From Betaproteobacteria bacterium (lineage in GTDB: Bacteria; Pseudomonadota; Gammaproteobacteria; Burkholderiales; Thiobacillaceae), in assembly GCA_016873905.1 (NCBI GenBank), contig VGVU01000002.1, forward strand, positions 1 through 37,904: a stretch of 37,904 nucleotides of DNA, read 5' to 3'. The notes under the pieces are model-generated. The model was given only the letters and a program-made list of their open reading frames with translations, searched no databases and had not been told where the DNA came from. Positions 1-8,511 of this stretch are shown piece by piece. Each line of letters begins with the position of its first letter. The first letter of the stretch is position 1. A program made the translations under genes and the position numbers.

Positions 1-484
1 ATTTTACGCTGTCTGGCGGCTCTCGGTTGGGTGTAAAGTCGTGCGCGAGGGCCGGATCGTCCACGCGCCTCCATTCCCCATCAATCACGCCCGGATCCAT
101 GGCACGGTCACCGCCCATGCCGCTCCCGCTGGCGCGGGACCGCGACGCTGGCGCCGGAAACACGAAGGAGGCCAGTAGCAGCACGCCGCCGATCGCATCG
201 CTGACCGGGCCCGGGATGACAAACAACAGGCCGGCAAAAAAGCGTAAACCCACAGCCGTGAGGGCGTGCCAGGGCGAGGTTCCTGACTGCAATGCACCCA
301 GAATCTGCAAGGCCCAGCCCTTCTGGACATGAAGCATCAGACCCCAGCCCAGCAAAATGGCCAGCGCAAGCCAAACCAGGGTCCAGACGCCGATGGCCTG
401 CCAGACCTGGTAAATTCCAACCGATTCCAGTATAGGGAAGGCGAGGACTATAATCGCGAACCCAAGACCAACATTAAGCCTCAT
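1..484 (-). CDS. fxsA: FxsA family membrane protein (3' end runs off the window)
   Basis: Translated by hand because it is absent from the ORF track (open at the edge): MRLNVGLGFAIIVLAFPILESVGIYQVWQAIGVWTLVWLALAILLGWGLMLHVQKGWALQI...FFAGLLFVIPGPVSDAIGGVLLLASFVFP...VIDGEWRRVDDP. This matches FxsA layout. AGGGG lies upstream of the ATG. Confidence 0.8.
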   Translation of the reverse strand, partial: MRLNVGLGFAIIVLAFPILESVGIYQVWQAIGVWTLVWLALAILLGWGLMLHVQKGWALQILGALQSGTSPWHALTAVGLRFFAGLLFVIPGPVSDAIGGVLLLASFVFPAPASRSRASGSGMGGDRAMDPGVIDGEWRRVDDPALAHDFTPNREPPDSVK

Positions 485-806
485 GGCCGAACCCCTGTTG
501 ATTGTAATGACCACCCTGCCCGACCGCGAGCAGGCCCGGACGCTGGCCCGACAAGTTGTCGAGGCACGACTGGCGGCCTGTGCGCAAGTAGGTGCTCCAA
601 TGGAGTCGTTCTATCGCTGGCAGGGCGCCGTCGAAGAGGCGCACGAGACCCCGTTGCTGTTCAAGACCGTTCCGGCACGCTATGCGGCCCTGGAGGCTTT
701 CTTGCAACAGAATCACCCTTACGCGCTGCCCGAGATCATGGCCGTGAACGATGTCCATGGCTCGTCAGCATACCTTGACTGGGTCGCCCAAGAAACCCAA
801 TCCTGA
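483..806 (+). CDS. cutA: Divalent-cation tolerance protein CutA
   Basis: 107 aa; MTTLPDREQARTLARQVVEARLAACAQV...SFYRWQGAVEEAHETPLLFKT...HPYALPEIMAV..GSSAYLDWV is typical CutA1. Confidence 0.92.
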   Translation: MAEPLLIVMTTLPDREQARTLARQVVEARLAACAQVGAPMESFYRWQGAVEEAHETPLLFKTVPARYAALEAFLQQNHPYALPEIMAVNDVHGSSAYLDWVAQETQS

Positions 807-832
807 TACACAGCCCCGATCTGGAGTGCCGC

Positions 833-3025
833 ATGCGTCCCCTGACTGTCCTGTTCCATCTTGTTGTCGCTGTCCTGTTTCATTCTGTGGCCTATGCCCA
901 GACGGAGCTGCTTGACCCCGAGAAGGCCTTCCAGATCAGCGCCCAGGTCACGGCCAAGGATCGCGTCGAGGTGCGTCTCAAGATTGAAAAGGGCTATTAC
1001 CTGTATCGCGAGAAGACCCGTGTTTCGGCTCAGGGAGCGACCCTTGGCGCCGTGGATCTACCCAAGGGCAAGGTGAAGCAAGATGAAATTTTCGGCCAGG
1101 TCGAGATCTGGCGCGACGAGGTCCGCTTCGCCCTTCCGGTCAAGGCAACGGCCCCGTACACCTTGAAGATCACTACGCAAGGCTGTGCCGATGCCGGTCT
1201 GTGTTATCCGCCCATGGATACCGAGATTCGCATCGACCCCTCGGCCCCCGTCAAGACCGCGGGCCCGAGCAAGGAAGATTTGCTGGCGCGACTGAAGGCC
1301 CTGGCCGGCGATCTGCCTCCAGGCATCCCGCAAGCCAATGCCCCGCTGTTGCCTGCCGAAGAGGCCTTCAAGCTGGCCATAAGGCGCGATGGCAACACCA
1401 TCACCGCCCAGTTTGGTGTCGCCAAGGACTATTACCTCTACCGGGACAAGGTGCACCTGACCGTCAAGCAACCGCAAGGCACCACCCTGGGCAAGATCAG
1501 CTTCCCCAAGGCCGAAGAAAAGGATGACCCCACCTTTGGCCGCATGGCGATCTACCGCCAGGACTTCACCGCCAGCGCCCAGCTCCAGGGCGGCAAACCC
1601 GGCGGAACCGTGGTTATCGAGGCCTCCTGGCAAGGCTGCAACGAGGCCTCCGGGATCTGCTATCCGCCCCTCGAACAACAATTCACCCTCACGGGCACGG
1701 GCACAACAGGCACCACCGCCAACGCCCCCGCGACCTCGGAGAGCGACTCGATTGCCAGCCTGTTCAAGGGAGGCAGTTTCTGGATGGTCGTGGCCAGTTT
1801 CTTCGGCTTTGGTCTCCTCTTGGCCTTAACCCCGTGCGTCTTCCCCATGATTCCCATCCTGTCCGGAATCATCGTCGGTCACGGAGACAAGGTCACCAAG
1901 ACACACGGCTTCCTGCTCTCTGTGGCTTATGTCCTGGGCATGGCCATAACCTACGCCGTCGCTGGAGTCGCCGCCGGTCTGTCCGGCACCCTCATCTCCA
2001 CCGCCCTGCAAACACCGTGGGCGCTGGGCACCGGCGCGGCCATCTTCGTCCTGCTGTCGCTGTCCATGTTTGGTTTCTATGAACTGCAACTCCCCAGCGC
2101 CTTGCAAAGTCGCATGACCGAGGCCAGCAACCGCCTTCATGGCGGTCACTTCACCAGCGTGTTCGGCATGGGCGCGCTTTCCGCCCTGATCGTCGGCCCC
2201 TGCGTCGCCGCACCGCTGGCCGGCGCCCTGATTTACATCGGCCAGACTGGCGATATCGTTCTGGGCGGCGTATCGCTCTTTGCCATGGCGCTGGGCATGG
2301 GCGTACCCCTGCTGCTGATCGGCCTGTCCGCCGGGGCGTTGCTGCCCAAGGCTGGCGGCTGGATGGATGCCGTCAAACGCTTTTTCGGCGTCCTGCTCCT
2401 CGCCGTCGCCATCTGGCTCATCCAGCCACTGCTACCGGCCTGGGGCAGCATGTTGCTATGGGCCGCCTTGCTGATCCCGTATGGCGTGCACCTCGGCGCG
2501 CTGGACCACACCCCGGTTGGCTGGCCACGCCTGTGGAAATCCTTCGGCGTCATCATCTTGACCGCGGGCATGGCCTTTGTTGTCGGCGTAATGGGTGGCA
2601 GCCGCGATATCCTGCAACCCTTGGCCGTGTTTGCGGGCGGTAGCTCCAGTGCGGCGGCCGGAACCCACCTCCAGTTCACGCGCGTGAAAAGCGTCGCCGA
2701 GCTCGATGCCGCCATCGCCAGGAACACCGGAAAACCGGTCATGCTCGATTTCTACGCGGACTGGTGTGTCTCGTGCAAGGAGATGGAAAACATCACCTTT
2801 GCCGATCCGCGCGTGCAAGCCGCGCTGCAAGGCGTGGTTCTGTTGCAGGCCGATGTCACCGCCAACTCCGAGGATGACAAGGCCCTGCTCAAGCGCTTCG
2901 GTCTGTTCGGCCCGCCCGGTATCCTGTTCTTCGACCGCAATGGCAAACAAAACCCCTTCAAGGTCATCGGCTATGAAAAACCCGAGGCCTTCCTGGAAAG
3001 CCTGAAGAAAGCCCTCGCATCGTGA
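833..3025 (+). CDS. dsbD: Thiol:disulfide interchange protein DsbD with two N-terminal DsbD-alpha domains
   Basis: Signal peptide; two GC..CYPP nDsbD motifs (GCADAGLCYPP, GCNEASGICYPP); transmembrane domain with LTPCVFPMIPILSGI and VGPCVAAPLAGALIYIGQTGD; C-terminal thioredoxin domain DFYADWCVSCKEME. Confidence 0.96.
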   Translation: MRPLTVLFHLVVAVLFHSVAYAQTELLDPEKAFQISAQVTAKDRVEVRLKIEKGYYLYREKTRVSAQGATLGAVDLPKGKVKQDEIFGQVEIWRDEVRFALPVKATAPYTLKITTQGCADAGLCYPPMDTEIRIDPSAPVKTAGPSKEDLLARLKALAGDLPPGIPQANAPLLPAEEAFKLAIRRDGNTITAQFGVAKDYYLYRDKVHLTVKQPQGTTLGKISFPKAEEKDDPTFGRMAIYRQDFTASAQLQGGKPGGTVVIEASWQGCNEASGICYPPLEQQFTLTGTGTTGTTANAPATSESDSIASLFKGGSFWMVVASFFGFGLLLALTPCVFPMIPILSGIIVGHGDKVTKTHGFLLSVAYVLGMAITYAVAGVAAGLSGTLISTALQTPWALGTGAAIFVLLSLSMFGFYELQLPSALQSRMTEASNRLHGGHFTSVFGMGALSALIVGPCVAAPLAGALIYIGQTGDIVLGGVSLFAMALGMGVPLLLIGLSAGALLPKAGGWMDAVKRFFGVLLLAVAIWLIQPLLPAWGSMLLWAALLIPYGVHLGALDHTPVGWPRLWKSFGVIILTAGMAFVVGVMGGSRDILQPLAVFAGGSSSAAAGTHLQFTRVKSVAELDAAIARNTGKPVMLDFYADWCVSCKEMENITFADPRVQAALQGVVLLQADVTANSEDDKALLKRFGLFGPPGILFFDRNGKQNPFKVIGYEKPEAFLESLKKALAS

Positions 3026-3558
3026 AAAACCTGTTCTGGATCGGCGCTACCGCCGTCCTCATCGTCCTGATCGGCCTCACCTGGATGGTTGCCAAGACGC
3101 CCGAGTCTCAACGCGGTACAGACACCGGCGCCGGCCCCAACACCCAGGCCTTCTGGGTGGCCACCTTCCCCGACACCCAAGGCCAGCCCCAACCCATGGC
3201 CCAGCATCGCGGCAAGGTTGTTGTCGTCAATTTCTGGGCGCCGTGGTGCCCGCCTTGCCGGGCGGAGATGCCTGGCTTCATGGCGCTGCAAAAGAAATAC
3301 GGCAAGGACGGCGTGCAATTCGTCGGTATTGCTCTCGACACCACCGCGAATGTGCAACGCTTTCTGGCGGCCAAGCCCACCAATTACCCGATCTATCTCG
3401 GTGAAATCGGCGGCAGCGAGCTCTCGCTCGCCCTGGGCAATCATGCCGATGCCCTGCCCTATACCGTCATCATCGACCGCCGTGGCGAGGCGGCCGGAAG
3501 CCAGGTCGGCATGCTCGACGAGGCGCGTCTGGAAGCGATGCTTCGGCCCCTGCTGTGA
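3022..3558 (+). CDS. TlpA/ResA-like periplasmic thiol:disulfide oxidoreductase
   Basis: N-terminal membrane anchor; VVVNFWAPWCPPCRAEMPGFMALQKKYG (CPPC). GTG start overlaps the dsbD stop (GTGA). Confidence 0.9.
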   Translation: MKNLFWIGATAVLIVLIGLTWMVAKTPESQRGTDTGAGPNTQAFWVATFPDTQGQPQPMAQHRGKVVVVNFWAPWCPPCRAEMPGFMALQKKYGKDGVQFVGIALDTTANVQRFLAAKPTNYPIYLGEIGGSELSLALGNHADALPYTVIIDRRGEAAGSQVGMLDEARLEAMLRPLL

Positions 3559-4388
3559 ACGACAGCCTCCCCCCCATCGGCAACCTGCGCGTCCAGCCGC
3601 CCAAACCCCTGCTGACCGCAGCGGGACGGGCGATTGGCGACTACGCCATGATCAGGGAGGGGGACCGTGTTCTGCTCGGCTTATCGGGCGGCAAGGACAG
3701 TCTGTCGCTGCTCCACATTCTTTTGCACCTGCGCGACAAGGCGCCGATTCGCTTTGAGATCGCCTGCTGCACCGTCGATCCGCAGTCGCCGGAATACGAT
3801 CCGTCACCGCTCAAAGACTATGTCGCCGCGCTGGGTCTCCCGTATTTCTACGAATCGCAACCCATCGTCGCCAGCGCCGAAACGCAGATGCAGGGCGACT
3901 CGTTCTGTGCCTATTGCTCGCGGATGCGGCGCGGCATCCTCTACCGCGTCGCCCGCGAAAATGGCTACGGCGTGCTGGCCCTCGCCCAGCACCTCGATGA
4001 TCTTGCCGAAACCTTCATGATGTCGGCGTTTTTCGGCGGCAAGCTGCGGACCATGGGCGCCAACTACATCAACGATGCCGGCGATGTGCGCGTCATCCGC
4101 CCGCTGGTGTACGCCCGCGAACGCCAGATGCGCGACTTTGCCACTCGCGCGCCGCTACCCGTCATCTTCGAAAACTGCCCGGCCTGTTTTTCCATGCCCA
4201 TGCAGCGCTACCAGATCAAGCAACTTCTGGCCGATCAGGAACGCCAACACCCGCAACTGTTTGCCAACCTGCTCACCGCCATGCGGCCACTGATGGGCAG
4301 TTCAACGCCCACAGCCAGTGGCGCCCATTCGGGTTCACCCAGCCCGGAAACCGTTCACATCCCGCCTAAGCGGCCAACGCGGCTGTGA
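3555..4388 (+). CDS. ttcA: TtcA-like PP-loop tRNA 2-thiocytidine synthetase
   Basis: [16 protein letters not shown]-loop, [37 protein letters not shown], second Cys pair ENCPACF. GTGA overlap with the upstream gene. Confidence 0.82.
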   Translation: MNDSLPPIGNLRVQPPKPLLTAAGRAIGDYAMIREGDRVLLGLSGGKDSLSLLHILLHLRDKAPIRFEIACCTVDPQSPEYDPSPLKDYVAALGLPYFYESQPIVASAETQMQGDSFCAYCSRMRRGILYRVARENGYGVLALAQHLDDLAETFMMSAFFGGKLRTMGANYINDAGDVRVIRPLVYARERQMRDFATRAPLPVIFENCPACFSMPMQRYQIKQLLADQERQHPQLFANLLTAMRPLMGSSTPTASGAHSGSPSPETVHIPPKRPTRL

Positions 4389-6003
4389 CGATCGCTTGCG
4401 CCTCCGCAACCAGCGCATCCAGATGGGCCTTGCCCTTGAAACTCTCGGCGTAGAGCTTGTAGATATCCTCCGTGCCCGACGGGCGCGCGGCAAACCAGCC
4501 GTTTGCCGTGGCCACTTTCAGGCCACCAATCGCGGCACCGTTGCCGGGGGCGTGGGTGAGGCGGGCGGTAATGGCGTCGCCGGCCAGCGTCGTGGCCGCG
4601 ACGCGTTCGGCGGTGAGTTTCTTGAAGGCCGTTTTTTGCTCGGGTGAGGCAGGCGCGTCGATGCGGATGTAATCCGGGGCACCGTATTGCGCCGCCAGGT
4701 TCTGGTAATAGCGACCTGGATCAGCCCCGGTCACCGCAGTGATCTCCGCCGCCAACAGGCCGAGAATGATCCCGTCCTTGTCCGTGGTCCAGACCGTGCC
4801 ATCGCGTTTCAGAAAGCTGGCGCCAGCCGATTCTTCACCGCCAAAACACACGCTGCCGTCGAACAGGCCCGGCGAAAACCATTTGAAGCCGACGGGCACC
4901 TCCAGCACTTTTCGCCCCAGCCCGCCGACCACGCGGTCGATCAGCGCCGACGACACCAGCGTCTTGCCCACCACCGCCTGCGCCGACCACTGCGGGCGGT
5001 GGCTCAGCAGGTAATGAATGGCGACGGCGAGAAAGTGGTTGGGGTTCATCAGGCCCACCGAGGGCGTGACAATACCGTGGCGGTCAACATCGGCGTCATT
5101 GCCCCAGGCGATGTCGAAGCGGTCTTTCAGCCCGACCAGGCTGGCCATCGCGTAAGGACTCGAACAGTCCATGCGGATCTTGCCGTCATGGTCGAGCGTC
5201 ATGAAGGCAAAGGCCGGATCGACCCGGGGATTGACCACTTCGAGTTGCAGACCGTAACGCGCCGCGATGGGCTGCCAATAGGCGACGGCCGCGCCGCCCA
5301 TCGGATCGACGCCAATGCGCACGCCCGCGGCACGGATGGCATCCATGTCAATGACCTCACCCAGCGCCTCGACATAAGGCACGACGAAATCCTCGGCGTG
5401 GGTGCTTGCGGCGGTATAAGCGTGTTCGGCGCTCACCGTGCGCACACCGACATTACCGTCGGCCAGAAGCGCGTTGGCGCGGGCCTCGATCCAGCCGGTG
5501 GCATCCGTATCGGCCGGGCCGCCGTGCGGCGGGTTGTATTTGATGCCGCCGTCCTGCGGCGGGTTATGTGAAGGGGTGATGACGAGACCATCGGCGCGTG
5601 GCCGCGCGGGGTCGGCGTTCCAGGCCAGAATCGCACGCGAGATCACCGGTGTCGGGGTGAAGCCGTCGCCAACCTGAATGCGCGTATCGACAGCGTTGGC
5701 GGCCAGCACCTGCAGCGCGGTTTTTTCGGCGGGCGCGGACAGCGCGTGGGTATCCTTGCCCAGATACAACGGGCCGGTAATGCCTTGCGCGGCGCGGTAT
5801 TCGCACACCGCCTGAACGATGGCCTCGATATGTGCCGCGTTGAAGCTCCGGGCAAAGGCGTTGCCACGATGCCCGCTGGTGCCAAAGGCGACGCGCTGGG
5901 TGGCGATATTGACATCGGGTTGATCGAGGTACGCCGCCAGTAGCGCCGCAATGTCAGTCAGAGATTCAGCGGGCGCGCGTTTCCCGGCGAGGGCATGGGC
6001 CAT
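4366..6003 (-). CDS. pgm: Phosphoglucomutase (alpha-D-glucose phosphate-specific)
   Basis: 545 aa; [10 protein letters not shown], active-site-like [64 protein letters not shown]. Confidence 0.95.
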   Translation of the reverse strand: MAHALAGKRAPAESLTDIAALLAAYLDQPDVNIATQRVAFGTSGHRGNAFARSFNAAHIEAIVQAVCEYRAAQGITGPLYLGKDTHALSAPAEKTALQVLAANAVDTRIQVGDGFTPTPVISRAILAWNADPARPRADGLVITPSHNPPQDGGIKYNPPHGGPADTDATGWIEARANALLADGNVGVRTVSAEHAYTAASTHAEDFVVPYVEALGEVIDMDAIRAAGVRIGVDPMGGAAVAYWQPIAARYGLQLEVVNPRVDPAFAFMTLDHDGKIRMDCSSPYAMASLVGLKDRFDIAWGNDADVDRHGIVTPSVGLMNPNHFLAVAIHYLLSHRPQWSAQAVVGKTLVSSALIDRVVGGLGRKVLEVPVGFKWFSPGLFDGSVCFGGEESAGASFLKRDGTVWTTDKDGIILGLLAAEITAVTGADPGRYYQNLAAQYGAPDYIRIDAPASPEQKTAFKKLTAERVAATTLAGDAITARLTHAPGNGAAIGGLKVATANGWFAARPSGTEDIYKLYAESFKGKAHLDALVAEAQAIVTAALAA

Positions 6004-6248
6004 GATGTGCTCCAGATTAAATGGACATGGCCATCATTTTACGCCGATCCCAAGACTCTATCGTGAAAAGCGGATCTCCCCGAGCCCAGACTGGGCACGC
6101 CACAAGGCCTCACGCAAGGCCGGCTCGCAAGACCGGTTCGGCCCGTGCCTGCTCCGCTTGAGACGATGCCCAGGCTCGGCGACAAAAACATGCCAGGCCC
6201 TGCATGGCGGGCCCTGTTCGCGTCAGCGACTCAATGACGGATGCGCGC

Positions 6249-7541
6249 TTATGGATGCACGCGATCAATCACCAATTTAACTCCCTTGGCACCCACCTTG
6301 ACCGCAGACAGCGTACCTTCCAAATCACCCTTGACCGGTTTTGGCTGACCGCTCTTGCTGACGGTGGCCACCAGCACCACTTCGGGCACCTTGGAGAGGG
6401 TCATGTCCTGCGTCATCGCCATGCTGTCATCAAGTACAAAGGCCAACGGCAAGGCACTCGCCCGCGCCTTCATCACAGCCAGGAGCGGCCCCTTCTCGCC
6501 AGCACGGGCGGAGAGAAAAACCGTGTCCTCGGGACGCACTTTGTCCTTGAGCGCAGCCGCCAATTCAACGCGACCCTCGATACGGGGGCCGGTTGAGGCC
6601 TTTGCCTTGGGCTTGGCCGGTTCTTTGCCCGGCTGGGTCAGGCCAGCCAGACCCGCTTCAGCCTTGCCGCGCGCATCGCGTTCAGCCTCGGCGATGTTCT
6701 GACCATAGCCCGACCGCTTCTCCTCATCGCTCATTTGCTTGATCAGGCTTTTCCAGTAATAGGCCGCCTGCGCCCAGTTTTCCTTCTGATAGGCATGGAT
6801 GCCTGCCAGCTCCAGGGCCTTGGGTTCAAGAGGATTCAGCTCCAGTGCGTGGCGCAAAAGACGGATAGGTTCACCCTCCAGATTCCGGTCACCGGCCAGC
6901 GCGATGGCCTCGGCGTAATGCGCCCAGACGGACGATTCCTTGGGCATCAATTCCGTGGCCTTCTTCAAGGCCGCCACCGCCGCCGGGAAACGCTCCATCG
7001 CCAGGTTGGCCATACCCCACTTCAACCAGGCCTGAGCATTCTTCGGGTCCGCCTCGGCCGCCTTCTGTAGCTTCTCGAGTTCCGCCTCGATCTGGGCCAT
7101 GTTGGCCGCCATATCTTTACCTGCATGCGGGTCCTGAGAGGCAGGGGCACTGGCCAGGGCCGGCTGAATCAATATCTCAGGCGTACCCCGCCAGACATAA
7201 AGGGCGATGGCCAGAACCGGCAACACACCTGCTACCGTCCAGCCAACCCAGCGCCCGCCACGATCGCTCGATGCCGCTACGGCCGTCTCTTGCAGGGCAT
7301 CCTCGCTCAGGCGGTCTTCCAGCTCCAGCCGGGATTGCTCAAACTGCTCGGCAGACAAGGCCCCGTTGTCCCGTTCGGACTCAAGATCCTTCAGTTGATC
7401 GCGATAGACCGCAATGTTCATGGCACGCCGCTCTGAGCCATGCGACTTCGGGGTGCGCAACAAGGGTGGCAGTACCCACACGAGCGCGACGCCCATCGCC
7501 AACACGGCGACACCGACAAAAATCCAGAGACTCTCGTTCAT
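6249..7541 (-). CDS. ccmI: Cytochrome c biogenesis protein CcmI (TPR)
   Basis: Start adjusted to MNESLWIFVGVAVLAMGVALVWVLPPLL; NIAVYRDQLKDLESERDNGALSAEQFEQSRLELEDRL, TPR region, terminal gene of the ccm operon; ATGA overlap with ccmH. Confidence 0.92.
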   Translation of the reverse strand: MNESLWIFVGVAVLAMGVALVWVLPPLLRTPKSHGSERRAMNIAVYRDQLKDLESERDNGALSAEQFEQSRLELEDRLSEDALQETAVAASSDRGGRWVGWTVAGVLPVLAIALYVWRGTPEILIQPALASAPASQDPHAGKDMAANMAQIEAELEKLQKAAEADPKNAQAWLKWGMANLAMERFPAAVAALKKATELMPKESSVWAHYAEAIALAGDRNLEGEPIRLLRHALELNPLEPKALELAGIHAYQKENWAQAAYYWKSLIKQMSDEEKRSGYGQNIAEAERDARGKAEAGLAGLTQPGKEPAKPKAKASTGPRIEGRVELAAALKDKVRPEDTVFLSARAGEKGPLLAVMKARASALPLAFVLDDSMAMTQDMTLSKVPEVVLVATVSKSGQPKPVKGDLEGTLSAVKVGAKGVKLVIDRVHP

Positions 7542-7993
7542 TCCGATTTTCCTTCCAGAATACGCGCCGCTTCGGCCCGTGCTTGAGTATTCGCCACACC
7601 TTCCGGTTGGGCGCGACGACGCTTCAATACCGTCCACCAGACCATCCCGCCCACCAGCAGGAAGAACAGCGGACCCAGCCAGAGCACCAGAGTCAGGGGT
7701 TTGAACGGGGGCTTGTAGAGCACGAAATCACCATAGCGCGCCACCAGATACTCGACCACCTGCTTGTCATCCTTGCCCTGCTTCATCTGATCGCGAATCT
7801 CGCGGCGCAGATCCTCGGCCAGCTCGGCATGTGAGCCGGCCAAACTCTCGTTTTGACAGACCAGGCAACGCAGATCCTCGGCCAGCACATTGAGGCGCCG
7901 CTCAATCTGCGGATCTTCGCCGACCGGTTGCGCCTCGCCCGCGAAGGCCTGGGTGGCCAACAGCGTGGCCATTATCATGAACAACCGCTTCAT
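7538..7993 (-). CDS. ccmH: Cytochrome c maturation protein CcmH
   Basis: Signal peptide, LRCLVCQNESLAGSHAELAEDLRREI, C-terminal transmembrane segment. Confidence 0.96.
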   Translation of the reverse strand: MKRLFMIMATLLATQAFAGEAQPVGEDPQIERRLNVLAEDLRCLVCQNESLAGSHAELAEDLRREIRDQMKQGKDDKQVVEYLVARYGDFVLYKPPFKPLTLVLWLGPLFFLLVGGMVWWTVLKRRRAQPEGVANTQARAEAARILEGKSE

Positions 7994-8511
7994 CGCGCCA
8001 ACTCCTTCAACATCGGTTCGAGTTTTTCCTTCCAGACTTCTTCGGTAATCGGCCCGGTCTGCTTGAAGCGAATGATCCCCCCTTTGTCGACAACGAAGGT
8101 CTCCGGCGTGCCGGTCACGCCATAGTCAATGCCGACGCGGCCATCCAGATCCTCTACGGTGCTCAGGTAAGGGCTGCCCAAGCGAGCCAAAAGCGCCGCC
8201 GCCTCGCGATCCTTGTCTTTCCAGTTGAGTCCGACCAGTTTGACGCCCTGCGCCTGAAGCTGCATCAGCACACCATGTTCCTGACGGCAGGACACGCACC
8301 ACGGCGCCCAGACATTGAGCATCCAGACCTGACCACGCATCTCTTCCGGGCCAAAGGTCTTGGCCGGGTTACCCACTTCCGGCAGGCGGAATGCCGGTGC
8401 GGGCTTACCGATGAATGGCGATGGCACCTCGCGCGGATTCTTGGTCAGGCCAATGGCAAAAAAGACCGCCAGGACCAGAAAAACAATCAGGGGAATGAGA
8501 CGCTTGTTCAT
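7990..8511 (-). CDS. ccmG: Thiol:disulfide interchange protein CcmG/DsbE
   Basis: FIGKPAPAFRLPEV, MLNVWAPWCVSCRQEHGVLM, YGVTGTPETFVVDKGGIIRFKQTGPI. Confidence 0.96.
   Translation of the reverse strand: MNKRLIPLIVFLVLAVFFAIGLTKNPREVPSPFIGKPAPAFRLPEVGNPAKTFGPEEMRGQVWMLNVWAPWCVSCRQEHGVLMQLQAQGVKLVGLNWKDKDREAAALLARLGSPYLSTVEDLDGRVGIDYGVTGTPETFVVDKGGIIRFKQTGPITEEVWKEKLEPMLKELAR

Noticed and set aside
4687-5571. 294-aa plus-strand ORF antisense to pgm
   Set aside because: Shadow ORF; pgm has clear catalytic motifs.
6110-6205. 31-codon minus-strand ORF (MQGLACFCRRAWASSQAEQARAEPVLRAGLA) between ccmI and pgm
   Set aside because: Too short and no clear ribosome-binding site or recognisable family; needs conservation evidence.
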